In this document: one piece after another, positions 23,291 to 30,262 of the stretch
How the letters are laid out: each line of letters begins with the position of its first letter
Numbering within the stretch: position 1 is the stretch's first letter
Virus record (IMG/VR): IMGVR_UViG_3300008952_000086
Coordinates: 1 to 48,644 of that record
DNA: 48,644 bases
Direction: 5' to 3' (one strand)
Source: a virus
Program-made: the position numbers and the translations under genes
Notes under the pieces: model-generated
Database searches by the model: none
The model's input: the letters and a program-made list of their open reading frames with translations, nothing else
Told to the model about the DNA's origin: nothing

Positions 23291-23465
23291 TTGCTGCGTC
23301 CGGCTGGCGCCCTTGGATGCCGGCCCCTTGCAGGCCTTGCGTACAGCACGCGGGCCCTGGATAGGGCCGGACCCCCGCGGGCCCGGTTAGGATGCCATTG
23401 GAGCCCCGCAGGGGGCCAGCAATCGAGTCCCCCGGGCGCGGCCCGGGGTAGCTTTGGGAGGAGCT

Positions 23466-24131
23466 ATGTTGAACGAAGGAACGCGAGAGCGGCTGCGAGA
23501 GATCGCGGCCAAGGCCAAGGCCAGAGCGGCTGACATCGAGCGCGACCGCGACGGGGCCCGGTCCGAGCGGTTGCGAGAGGTCGCGGCCAAGGACAGGGCT
23601 GAGTTGCGTGAGGAGAAGCGCGACCGCGACGAGGCCGACCTGAAAAGGCGGTACCAGAACCTGGCGGCCCAGCACTACGATATGGAGGTCGAGTTGCGTG
23701 GCATGCTGCGCGAGCGCGACGAGGCCCGCGTGGCCTTGGGGGAAGTGAGGCGAACGCGTGACACCGCGCTGGCCGACCTGGCCAAGGTGCGGCGGGTGTT
23801 CCGCGAGTGTCGGGACTCCCACGTGCGGTCCTCAGCGCGGGCCGACGAGGGTTGGGCCGAGCGGGTCTCGGCAGTGGAGGCCGAGCGCGACGAGGCCCGC
23901 GCCGAGTTGGCCCTGGTCATGGAGGAGCGGGACGAGTTCGAGGACCTGTACCAGGGGACCTTCGACGGTTGGTGCGCGGACCGCGACCGGCTGCGCGCCG
24001 AGCGCGACGCGGCCCGGGGTGAGGCGAAGGTGCTCAGCCAGGCGGTCAGCAGGATCCAGGCGAACCTGCAGTGGGTCGACGAGTGCAAGAAGCAGTGGGC
24101 CGCGGACCGCAAGCTGAACGGGGGTTCCTGA
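23466..24131 (+). CDS. Long coiled-coil protein (221 aa)
   Basis: GGGAGGAG precedes the ATG. Nearly the whole product is a highly charged helix of repeated Arg-Asp-Glu-Ala patterns (AERDEARAELALVMEERDE-like repeats) with heptad spacing, so it should form a coiled coil or a long rod. No catalytic motif is seen. It lies between the structured noncoding region and the FliS-like gene and is coupled to the next gene (TGATG). Very high GC and strong Arg/Glu/Asp bias mark it. Confidence 0.65.
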   Translation: MLNEGTRERLREIAAKAKARAADIERDRDGARSERLREVAAKDRAELREEKRDRDEADLKRRYQNLAAQHYDMEVELRGMLRERDEARVALGEVRRTRDTALADLAKVRRVFRECRDSHVRSSARADEGWAERVSAVEAERDEARAELALVMEERDEFEDLYQGTFDGWCADRDRLRAERDAARGEAKVLSQAVSRIQANLQWVDECKKQWAADRKLNGGS

Positions 24132-24478
24132 TGAGCTTCCCGCGGACAACAACCTGCGAGAGACGACTCTACTGGTCTAGCGATCTCCCCCCGCAAGGGT
24201 GGGCCATAGCCAGCTTCGCCAGGATGGTCGAGGTGTTCGGGTTCCCCGATGGCGGTGGAGACAAGTCGGACGTCGAGTGGACGGTGGACCTGGACGACGA
24301 GACCACTGTCGTTTTGTACAACTACAGGCCCGACTGCGGTTATGGGCTGCGGGATCTGCTGTCCAACCCGGACGAGAGGCGGACTTGGCGCGTTTGTGGT
24401 TCGATCTGGACGGACGCGAACAGGGTGAACGTTCTCGTTGATCCATTGCTCGACCTGCCGGAAGGGGGTGACGAGTAG
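24131..24478 (+). CDS. Unknown protein (115 aa)
   Basis: The ATG overlaps the stop of the coiled-coil gene. The product has several tryptophans, a Gly-rich turn (FPDGGGDKSDVEW) and beta strands (TTVVLYNYRPD), then a helix and an acidic end. No family was recognised. A structured hairpin follows it before the FliS-like gene. Confidence 0.55.
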   Translation: MSFPRTTTCERRLYWSSDLPPQGWAIASFARMVEVFGFPDGGGDKSDVEWTVDLDDETTVVLYNYRPDCGYGLRDLLSNPDERRTWRVCGSIWTDANRVNVLVDPLLDLPEGGDE

Positions 24479-24492
24479 TCGGTTCGTTGGGC

Positions 24493-24531
24493 CGACCCTA
24501 GGTGCCGCGAGAGGCGCGGCATCGTGGGTCG
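24493..24531 (+). terminator. Two-tier stem-loop before the FliS-like gene
   Basis: CGACCC (24493-24498) pairs with GGGTCG (24526-24531). After a symmetric 4/4 internal loop, TGCCGCG (24503-24509) pairs with CGCGGCA (24515-24521) around five bases. No T run follows. It could be a terminator, an RNase site or a 5' stabiliser of the FliS-like transcript. Confidence 0.5.
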
Positions 24532-24556
24532 AGTAACGAGCACTGGGAGGTGCAAC

Positions 24557-24958
24557 GTGATTGAGACGAGGAAGATGATCGCCGAACCCGTGAAGCGGTT
24601 TGAGGACATGAACCCCCGCGAGCGGCTGGGGCTGCTGTTTGACAGTGCCATCCGGTTTGCCGAGCGCGGCAAGCGGGCCGCCGGTGTCAACGACAAGGCC
24701 GGCTCTGCGATGTACATCGGCAAGTCGCAGGCTATCGTCCAGGAGTTGCAGAACGTCCTGCGACACCAGGCCGCCCCCGAACTCTGCGGCGCCCTGTCCG
24801 CACTGTACACCTACATCATCGATGTGTTGACCGTTGCGAACCTGCAGCACGACGGCACTCCCGAGGATATCGCCAACGTGGTGAACAGGGTCGACGAGGC
24901 TATCGACCTGCTCAAGACGGTCCGCACTGGCTTCGGGCCTCTGGCTGGTGACGAGTGA
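24557..24958 (+). CDS. FliS-like flagellin export chaperone homologue
   Basis: GTG start with GGGAGG at 24545-24550, 6 bases upstream. The 133-residue product has the size and pattern of FliS, the chaperone that binds the C-terminal helices of flagellin before export. 'RLGLLFDSAIRFAERGKRAA' at 23-42 matches FliS helix 1. 'KSQAIVQELQNVL' at 56-68 and 'CGALSALYTYIIDVLTVAN' at 77-95 match the conserved I-x-EL, L-x-x-LY-x-Y and L-x-x-AN signature. A final helix follows. I know of no standard role for FliS in phages. It may act on host flagellin or have been reused as a four-helix bundle. The match was made by eye. Confidence 0.65.
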   Translation: MIETRKMIAEPVKRFEDMNPRERLGLLFDSAIRFAERGKRAAGVNDKAGSAMYIGKSQAIVQELQNVLRHQAAPELCGALSALYTYIIDVLTVANLQHDGTPEDIANVVNRVDEAIDLLKTVRTGFGPLAGDE

Positions 24959-24960
24959 GC

Positions 24961-25521
24961 ATGTTCAACTACTACATCCCGCCACCGTCCCTGAACTGGG
25001 ACAAGGTCCGCAAGGACTTCGACGAGGCCCACAACCAGTGGTGTAGCGGCCTGACCGCCTACCATGCGTTGATGCGGCACATAGCCGCTGGCGCCGCGCT
25101 GGACGGTCATGGGTACGAGGAGGTCGTTGCGCTTGCCGAGAGGGGCATGGAGACGGCCCGCAGACTGCTCGAACAGCAGAATGCTATCTCGGACGACCTG
25201 TACTCCATGCAGAGCGAAATGCCCGACGTGGACGACGTTGAGTGCGAGGTCGTTGTTGGTGGTCCCCCACCCCCGCCAGTGTTCACCACCGGCACCCCTG
25301 TCATCCAGGTCAACGGGGACGAGGCCCGCAAGGAAATGGCAGGGTTTGACCCGTTGCCAGAGTGCATCTACCCCAGCGAGGAGGCGCGGGTCGCCCTTTG
25401 GGACCAGTTGGAACGCTCGTCGGTAACTACCACCCACGACAGAACCCGCACGTGGGGTATCAGCGGAGTGAGCATCGAACCCTGCAAGAACAGCATGATC
25501 GAGGAGGACGAGAATGAGTAG
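24961..25521 (+). CDS. Helical protein with a GTPVIQ motif (186 aa)
   Basis: Starts 2 bases after the FliS-like stop (ATG 24961; GTG 24955 is also possible). Residues 1-95 are helical (FDEAHNQWCSGLTAYHALMR; GMETARRLLEQQN). A Pro-rich stretch then leads to 'PPPPPVFTTGTPVIQVNG' and 'FDPLP'. The same PxF-x2-GTPVIQ ... FD-x-LP block is near the N-terminus of the DUF932-type protein 2 kb downstream. It may form a unit with FliS. The function is unknown. Confidence 0.6.
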   Translation: MFNYYIPPPSLNWDKVRKDFDEAHNQWCSGLTAYHALMRHIAAGAALDGHGYEEVVALAERGMETARRLLEQQNAISDDLYSMQSEMPDVDDVECEVVVGGPPPPPVFTTGTPVIQVNGDEARKEMAGFDPLPECIYPSEEARVALWDQLERSSVTTTHDRTRTWGISGVSIEPCKNSMIEEDENE

Positions 25522-25657
25522 GAAGCCGTGGCACCCGATCGCCTGCAACTGCGCCACCTGTATCGAGGCCCGCAGGGTTCGCATTGAAGCTGCGCGTGTG
25601 GTTGAGACCACGCGACGGAAACGGCAACCAGACGACGACAAGAAGACAACTCCTTGA
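25514..25657 (+). CDS. Small CNCATC-motif basic protein (47 aa)
   Basis: A short gene with GGAGG about seven bases before the ATG, overlapping the end of the preceding gene by 8 bases. It starts MSRKPWHPIACNCATC, a possible metal site, then is a basic helix (RRVRIEAARVVETTRRKR) and an acidic/Lys tail. A strong hairpin follows 7 bases after its stop, marking the end of a transcript. Confidence 0.6.
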   Translation: MSRKPWHPIACNCATCIEARRVRIEAARVVETTRRKRQPDDDKKTTP

Positions 25658-25664
25658 CGGGAGT

Positions 25665-25703
25665 CTGGCCGCGAGCCCGGCGGTTCGCGGCCAGCATCCT
25701 TTT
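25665..25703 (+). terminator. Rho-independent terminator-like hairpin
   Basis: CTGGCCGCGA (25665-25674) pairs perfectly with TCGCGGCCAG (25685-25694) over a 10-base loop. TTTT (25700-25703) follows. It closes the 24557-25657 gene group. Confidence 0.7.
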
Positions 25704-25730
25704 CAACGAGCGTTCACTGGGAGGTGACGT

Positions 25731-26204
25731 ATGAGGACGATAGGAAACTGGGAAGATATGCGTAGCTACGGGGTGATGTACCTCACCGGCGAGTCCTGCA
25801 GCTATGGACGAAGGCTGCTCTGCGACTTGACCGAGAAGGGGGCCCGAAGCGTGGCCCGCTTCTTCGAGCTAAACCCCAAGTCTGACCCTGCGAGCCTTTT
25901 CGCAGACAACTGGAACCACGGCGAAGCTGACGACCCCCATGTGGCGTCCATCATGCTCCCCCGCTTCGGGTTCCTTGAGGAGTTGGCGGTGTTCTGCGCC
26001 TTGGACCAGGGTGCTGCGGCTGTCGTTGTCCGTGGCGAGGGCCCTATCACCGTCTTCGAGTCCGACAGGGACATCGACGAGGTCGGTTGGGACCGCAAGT
26101 CGTGGTGGATCAGCGAGGACTGCAAGTATGGGTCGCTGCGCGGGTGCCGAATCTACACCAGCGTCGGCCGCAACGAGCACCAGATGAGCGGGAGGGTGGC
26201 ATGA
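25731..26204 (+). CDS. Unknown protein (157 aa)
   Basis: Preceded by GGGAGGTGACGT. The product has a Trp/Tyr-rich N-terminus (NWEDMRSYGVMYL), a helical middle, a hydrophobic stretch (FLEELAVFCALDQGAAAVVV) and an acidic region with WW (DRKSWWISEDC). It may be a globular enzyme or regulator, but no motif is diagnostic. The gene's leader, including an AACGAG...CACTGGGAGGTG element, resembles that of the FliS-like gene. Confidence 0.55.
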   Translation: MRTIGNWEDMRSYGVMYLTGESCSYGRRLLCDLTEKGARSVARFFELNPKSDPASLFADNWNHGEADDPHVASIMLPRFGFLEELAVFCALDQGAAAVVVRGEGPITVFESDRDIDEVGWDRKSWWISEDCKYGSLRGCRIYTSVGRNEHQMSGRVA

Positions 26205-26503
26205 TCTTCCCCCTGGAAGGATACGAGGTGCTTACCGTTGAGCGTGCCAAGGGGTTGTCCTGGCGCGACGAGGTTATGTACTTCCCCGATGGTCACGCTA
26301 CCTCGGTCCGCTTTTCCGTGCTGTCGGTTGCCCTGGTGGATTCGAGCATGGTCCGAAAGCCCAGCCGTTGGCGTGTCAACGGCAAGCCCAAGACCTGGAA
26401 GCGTAGCCCTGGTCGCGTCAAGGTGCCCGTCAAGTACGGCCTGTATAGCCACGGCTACATCACCGAGGACAACGTGAGCGACTTCTACGTGGAGGTGGCA
26501 TGA
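26201..26503 (+). CDS. Unknown small protein (100 aa)
   Basis: The ATG at 26201 overlaps the preceding stop (ATGA) and has GGGAGGG in front. It is beta-rich at the start, with a basic stretch (SRWRVNGKPKTWKRSPGRVK) and a Tyr-containing C-terminus. A longer upstream reading is rejected because it lies inside the previous gene. No family was recognised. Confidence 0.6.
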   Translation: MIFPLEGYEVLTVERAKGLSWRDEVMYFPDGHATSVRFSVLSVALVDSSMVRKPSRWRVNGKPKTWKRSPGRVKVPVKYGLYSHGYITEDNVSDFYVEVA

Positions 26504-26685
26504 CACGCCGTCCGACCCCACTGTGGCGGCAGGTCTACGCTGCGATCTACTGGGCCACCTGCGACTTCTGCAGCAAGAAGGACGGGGGCTGGTTTTGGGT
26601 CCACCCTGGCGGGCACGACAAGGGCAGCGTCTGTGAGCCCTGTTGGCCTGGGCGGCGTATCAAGTTCATCAACGAGGAGGTGTGA
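26500..26685 (+). CDS. Small CXXC-pair protein (61 aa)
   Basis: The ATG overlaps the stop of its neighbour. It contains CDFC and, 22 residues on, CEPC, a plausible zinc ribbon or knuckle. Aromatic residues between (GGWFWVHPGG) form a hydrophobic core. The function is unknown. Confidence 0.6.
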   Translation: MTRRPTPLWRQVYAAIYWATCDFCSKKDGGWFWVHPGGHDKGSVCEPCWPGRRIKFINEEV

Positions 26686-26867
26686 TGTTTCAGCGAAGGC
26701 ACATGGAGGCGGTGGCTAACACCATCATGAACGTGACCGTAAGGGGTCGGCTGTCCAGGCGGCAGGCCAGCCTCTTGATTACCGAGTTCGCCGTCCTGTT
26801 CGGCGAGAGCAACCCCAACTTCCAGCCCTCTCGTTTCGAGAAGGCTTGCACGAAGGACGAGTCATGA
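26685..26867 (+). CDS. Unknown small helical protein (60 aa)
   Basis: The ATG overlaps the previous stop (TGATG), with GAGG upstream. A basic amphipathic N-terminus is followed by a helix pair (RQASLLITEFAVLFGE). It sits in a chain of overlapped small genes, which supports translation. No family was recognised. Confidence 0.6.
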   Translation: MFQRRHMEAVANTIMNVTVRGRLSRRQASLLITEFAVLFGESNPNFQPSRFEKACTKDES

Positions 26868-27064
26868 CAATCGACGTAAACAATCCGCCAAAGAGTCAAC
26901 GCGGCAGGTGTCCGAGGTGCGCCAAGATGCGCCTTTGGGTTGGAAAAAACGTGGCGTTCAACGCCCTGTCTAGGAAGGACAACAAGACGTACGTCTGCTC
27001 CCCTTGCGGGACTGACGAGGCACTTGTGCCCTTCTTTGGGAAGAGGTGGCGGACCCAGGAGTAG
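26864..27064 (+). CDS. Small zinc-ribbon-like protein (66 aa)
   Basis: The ATG overlaps the previous stop (ATGA). CPRC near residue 17 and CSPC near 47, with a basic aromatic sequence between, form a candidate zinc ribbon. It is the last gene before the second palindrome and a promoter-like spacer. Confidence 0.6.
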   Translation: MTIDVNNPPKSQRGRCPRCAKMRLWVGKNVAFNALSRKDNKTYVCSPCGTDEALVPFFGKRWRTQE

Positions 27065-27075
27065 CAGGGTCGAGC

Positions 27076-27107
27076 GCGTGGGTGTGAACGGTTGTTCACG
27101 CTCACGC
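27076..27107. promoter_or_regulatory. GTGAAC-N4-GTTCAC palindrome, copy 2
   Basis: The core site GTGAACGGTTGTTCAC is at 27084-27099. Outer arms GCGTG (27076) and CACGC (27103) extend the symmetry over 32 bases. It lies between the stop at 27064 and the start of the DUF932-type gene, where a repressor could act. Copy 1 is at 21745-21760. Confidence 0.55.
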
Positions 27108-27116
27108 CTCTGTCCT

Positions 27117-27132
27117 GCTGCCATGTGGCAGC
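27117..27132. terminator. Short 6-bp hairpin upstream of the DUF932-type gene
   Basis: GCTGCC pairs with GGCAGC around a four-base ATGT loop. No T run follows, so it may be a pause site or terminator remnant. Confidence 0.35.
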
Positions 27133-27163
27133 GTAACCTTGACATCATCGGGAGGTGATACAG

Positions 27164-28498
27164 ATGCGAGTGAACGAAGATAGCAGGGTTCGTATCGAAT
27201 CCGACGAGAAGGCGGCTATTGCTGCGGGTTTTGCGCCCAAGCCGCCGCTGTTCGCTGCTGGTACTCCGGTCATCCAGCTTGGCAACGACAACTTCCAGAG
27301 GTCCCGCCAGGACTTTGATGCCCTTCCGGGTGTCGACGAGGCGTTTGGCGAGGCCGAGGCTGTCGTGGAGCGTGAGGATCGCGGGGACCTGCACGTTCCC
27401 TACAACGTGATGAACTTCACCGACGAGGCCAAGCTCCGCATCGGAGGTCACGACTTCGCCTTTGAGAAGCACGCCTGCGACCAGTTGTCGCACAACCTGG
27501 GCCCGCAGGGCTCTCACTCTGCCGTCTATCTCCGGTCGGTGGACGCGAAGATGCGGGCCTGGAACTGGCGCGAGTTGAACCAGCGCCGGTCCGAGCGTGA
27601 GGACAAGGACAACCCGCGCACCGCGCGGTTGCGCCTCCGTAAGCGCGACGCCAATGCCCCCGGGCACCAGATTTTCGGCGTGGTGTCCGACAGGTACACG
27701 CCTTTCGAGGCTGGGGACCTCGCGAAGATGCTGCGCAAGAAGCTGCCCTCGGACGCCAAGGGCGAGGTGATGTACGACGGTCAGAAGTGGGCCATGAGCG
27801 CGATGTGGCACGCTCCGGAGGACCTTGAGGGGCTTGCCGCTGGCGACTTCTTCAAGGCCGGCATCCGGTTCAAGACCGCCGATGATGGAACGTGTGCGGT
27901 GAAGGCCGAGGCCGTGCTCTGGCGGAACCTCTGCCTGAACCTGATCATCATTGACGAGGCCCTGGTCAAGTTGGGCAGCACCAGCCACAAGGGCGACATT
28001 GTGGACACCGTCATGGCCATCGAGCGCATGATCCACAAGGGGAAGGCGGCTGTCGGTCACTTCCGCGACAAGTGGGTCAAGGCCGAGGCGGACAACATGC
28101 TCAAGGGCTTGAACCCCGCCGATGCCATCGGTCGGTTGGTTCACCGTGGCTTCGTCCACGTCCCTGGTGTCCGGAAGGACGTCGTCGGTGCCCGGGTCCT
28201 GAGCGCCTACCACGAGGAGCCCGGCTACGGCATCACGTCCGTTGTCAACGCCATCACCCGGGCCGCGCACACCAACGCTTGGTCCAAGACCTGGGCCACT
28301 GACAGCCTGGAACGGCAGGCGTCGGTCTACCTGTACGGTGCCACCGATGGGAAGCCCAAGTACAGGCTCGACGTGCAGAACGAGAAGGACACCGACGAAC
28401 AGGACTTCGTCTACAACTTCGTCAAGAACGTGAACACGTCCAGCACCACCACGCTGGCGGCACCCACCAAGAAGAACGGCGGATTGCTGGAGTTCTAA
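27164..28498 (+). CDS. DUF932-type protein of phage/plasmid origin
   Basis: Starts at ATG 27164, with GGGAGG upstream. The 444-residue protein has the layout of DUF932 family members: a block 'VVSDRYTPFEAGDLAKML' around residue 185, a conserved Arg/Cys block (CAVKAEAVLWRNLCLNL) around 245, and helices with GK/HK motifs. The family is widespread in phages and plasmids; its biochemical role is unknown. Near the N-terminus, 'GTPVIQLGNDN...FDALP' repeats a motif of the protein at 24961-25521. It probably acts early in infection. Confidence 0.75.
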   Translation: MRVNEDSRVRIESDEKAAIAAGFAPKPPLFAAGTPVIQLGNDNFQRSRQDFDALPGVDEAFGEAEAVVEREDRGDLHVPYNVMNFTDEAKLRIGGHDFAFEKHACDQLSHNLGPQGSHSAVYLRSVDAKMRAWNWRELNQRRSEREDKDNPRTARLRLRKRDANAPGHQIFGVVSDRYTPFEAGDLAKMLRKKLPSDAKGEVMYDGQKWAMSAMWHAPEDLEGLAAGDFFKAGIRFKTADDGTCAVKAEAVLWRNLCLNLIIIDEALVKLGSTSHKGDIVDTVMAIERMIHKGKAAVGHFRDKWVKAEADNMLKGLNPADAIGRLVHRGFVHVPGVRKDVVGARVLSAYHEEPGYGITSVVNAITRAAHTNAWSKTWATDSLERQASVYLYGATDGKPKYRLDVQNEKDTDEQDFVYNFVKNVNTSSTTTLAAPTKKNGGLLEF

Positions 28499-28547
28499 CG
28501 ACCTCCCCCGGCTAGCGTGCTGCCGGTTATTGGTCAGTCGAGCGCGT

Positions 28548-28577
28548 CGCCCGCGAGGGCGTCGGCTGGCCGCTTTT
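28548..28577 (+). terminator. Hairpin with T-rich tail after the DUF932-type gene
   Basis: CGCCC (28548-28552) pairs with GGGCG (28557-28561) around GCGA, a GNRA-type loop. A short GCCG repeat and CTTTTCTT follow. It is a plausible rho-independent terminator just before the sigma-like gene. Confidence 0.5.
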
Positions 28578-28590
28578 CTTGGAGGTGCCA

Positions 28591-29046
28591 GTGCCGTACA
28601 AGCATGTGACGTACAAGATACCTGCGCTTTGGCGACTGGTTAGGCGTGACAGGTTGGACCCCGAGTGCTCCCCGCTGGAGGGGGCCCCGGAGCGACCGGC
28701 CAGCCGTGCTGACTGTAAGGACGCCGAGCGACCATGCCCGTGGGTGGGGTGCCGCTACCACCTGTGGGCCGACTTCAAGCCAAGCGGGACAGTTGTCGTC
28801 TTGAAGGACGTGGAGCCGTGGGACATGCCTGCGGAGTCAAGCTGCGCCTTGGACGTTGCCGACCGGGTGGACTCTCACGGGTTTCCGACGAGGGGTCCGG
28901 ACGCTCTGGCCGTCTACGAGCATGTGGCAAACATTCTTGGGGTGTCGAGGCAGCGAGTTCAGCAGAGGGTCGAGGAGGCCCTGGACTCGTACTTCGTAGC
29001 CCTTTCTGAAAACGAGCGCTTTGGCGCTAAACCGGGAGGAGACTGA
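28591..29046 (+). CDS. Sigma-region-4-like helix-turn-helix regulator (151 aa)
   Basis: Starts at GTG 28591, where GGAGG lies 7 bases upstream. It contains CPWVGCRYHL (49-58) and CALDVADR (85-92), followed by 'YEHVANILGVSRQRVQQRVEEALD' at 109-132, the region 4.2 helix-turn-helix of sigma factors. A group of bacterial proteins shares this exact order (CPW-x-x-CRYHL, then CALDVA, then sigma-like HTH). They lack the core sigma domains and are thought to bind DNA. It may redirect host polymerase at phage promoters. Confidence 0.65.
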   Translation: MPYKHVTYKIPALWRLVRRDRLDPECSPLEGAPERPASRADCKDAERPCPWVGCRYHLWADFKPSGTVVVLKDVEPWDMPAESSCALDVADRVDSHGFPTRGPDALAVYEHVANILGVSRQRVQQRVEEALDSYFVALSENERFGAKPGGD

Positions 29047-29570
29047 TGAGAGCGACGATTGAAGGAATCATTGGCAAGCTAGCTACGGATGCCTCGGACA
29101 TATCCCTGAGCGGGGAGACCGACCTGGCTGTTGAGGCGAACAATGTGCTCACCATGTGTTGGGACGCCATTGGCGCTGCGCGCGAGGGTCTTGACGAGGT
29201 CCCGACCGAGGACAGCGTGTTGGAGATGTTTAGCGAGGTCCGAAACGAGCTTGAGAGTTACAGGCAAGCGAAGGATGAGGTTGAGCACGCCTTTCACCGG
29301 CTGACCGCCGTCATGGACAACGTTCAGTCGGCCGCCGAGGACTTGGACCTTGGCGGCTCCTGGGACCTCTATGTGGTCTCCGGGTACCTCGACGATGCAC
29401 AGAGGCACACTGAAACTCTCCGCAAGAGCGTCGAGGATGGCGTTGTTGGTGGGTTCTCCGTGCCGCCCAAGGAGTTGTTGGACCGCACTGCGAGGAAGGC
29501 GGCCGGCATCGTCTGTAGTCACCTGATTGAGTTCCTCTCTGGGCTGCAGGGAAGGCTGAACGATGAGTGA
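29046..29570 (+). CDS. Unknown helical protein (174 aa)
   Basis: The ATG overlaps the previous stop (TGATG). The product is mainly helical and acidic, with repeated Asp/Glu/Leu patterns (EVRNELESYRQAKDEVEHAFHR), and resembles a coiled-coil bundle. No catalytic or DNA-binding motif is recognised. It lies between two regulators. Confidence 0.55.
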   Translation: MRATIEGIIGKLATDASDISLSGETDLAVEANNVLTMCWDAIGAAREGLDEVPTEDSVLEMFSEVRNELESYRQAKDEVEHAFHRLTAVMDNVQSAAEDLDLGGSWDLYVVSGYLDDAQRHTETLRKSVEDGVVGGFSVPPKELLDRTARKAAGIVCSHLIEFLSGLQGRLNDE

Positions 29571-29871
29571 CACATCCAGACCAACTCGTTTGAGTCTTCA
29601 CTTTCCCAGCTTGGAGGCGATGTTTGAGTGGGTGCGAGACGTGGCTGAATCCGGGGCGTTTGGTGGGTCCCGCAACACTCTTGTGCCGACTGTTTACGAC
29701 CCGGCAACAGACGTGGGTGTTCGTCAGTTTGATTCGATTGACCAGGGCAAGGCCGCCAGTTCGGATCACTACACGGTGTCCCGTTTGGGGCTTCCTGGGG
29801 TTCAGCCAGTGAACACGTCACCACCGGGCCTCTCTTGGGCTGAACTTACGGAGACCAAAAGCCATGAGTGA
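29563..29871 (+). CDS. Unknown protein (102 aa)
   Basis: ATG 29563 overlaps the end of the previous gene by 8 bases. The product starts MSDTSRPTRLSLHFPSLEAM and has a helical segment (EWVRDVAESGAFGG). A disordered, Ser/Pro-rich C-terminal half follows. Its initial MSDT is shared with the next gene (MSDTRRESHE). No family is recognised. Confidence 0.55.
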   Translation: MSDTSRPTRLSLHFPSLEAMFEWVRDVAESGAFGGSRNTLVPTVYDPATDVGVRQFDSIDQGKAASSDHYTVSRLGLPGVQPVNTSPPGLSWAELTETKSHE

Positions 29872-30262
29872 CACCAGACGAGAAAGCCACGAGGCCATTT
29901 CCTCGTCCCTTGGGCAGCGAAAAAGGGAGGTCTATTCCGCCATCTGGATTCGTAACAAGCTTGGCATGGGGTACACGGCGGCGGAGCTTGCCTACTGCCT
30001 CGACAAGCCTGTCGGGCCCATCACTGCGAGGCTGCGAGAGCTTCGGCTCGACGGCTTTATCAAGGACAGCGGAGACCGGAGGGTGAACCCCGACACCGGA
30101 CGACGCCAGACGGTGTGGGTCCTTGGCGAGGACTACGAGGTGGCGACCACAAAGCCCTGCCACGTCTGCAGTGGTTCAGGGCGGTTGCCGTCAAACAACA
30201 ACAAGGGTCAGTTGACGATTGAGTTCGGAAGCAGCGGCCCGGCATTTAGGAGTGAGTGGTGA
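29864..30262 (+). CDS. Winged-helix protein with C-terminal CXXC-x-G-x-G motif (132 aa)
   Basis: ATG 29864 overlaps the previous stop. Residues 20-75 form a winged helix (YTAAELAYCLDKPVGPITAR, then LRELRLDGFI and a wing). Near the end, CHVCSGSG resembles the DnaJ-type zinc knuckle. It probably binds nucleic acid and regulates early genes. Confidence 0.6.
   Translation: MSDTRRESHEAISSSLGQRKREVYSAIWIRNKLGMGYTAAELAYCLDKPVGPITARLRELRLDGFIKDSGDRRVNPDTGRRQTVWVLGEDYEVATTKPCHVCSGSGRLPSNNNKGQLTIEFGSSGPAFRSEW

Larger units (their letters stand above)
23083..23465 (+). other. GC-rich noncoding region of consecutive strong stem-loops
   Basis: About 380 bases without a credible gene, made of tandem inverted repeats. 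Four are listed separately, and a fifth, CCCGGGC pairing with GCCCGGG around GCG, lies near 23433-23449. CTTGC occurs repeatedly, echoing the upstream iterons. It ends in a good GGGAGGAG ribosome site for the next gene. It may be a structured RNA, a transcript-processing region or an origin. Confidence 0.6.

Noticed and set aside
23083-23465. tRNA or tmRNA gene in the structured noncoding region
   Set aside because: The stems do not form a cloverleaf and there is no T-loop/anticodon arrangement; no tRNA was recognised elsewhere.
23675-24850. Leftward 391-codon frame opposite the coiled-coil and FliS-like genes
   Set aside because: Ser/Arg/Thr-rich shadow of high-GC coding DNA; the rightward genes have ribosome sites and recognisable patterns.
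27138-27164. TTGACA at 27139 as a -35 box for the DUF932-type gene
   Set aside because: No acceptable -10 sequence at 16-18 bases downstream; that position falls on the ribosome site and start codon.
26690-28270. Long leftward frame (526 codons) opposite the DUF932-type gene
   Set aside because: Spans several real genes on the other strand and has shadow composition; no ribosome site.
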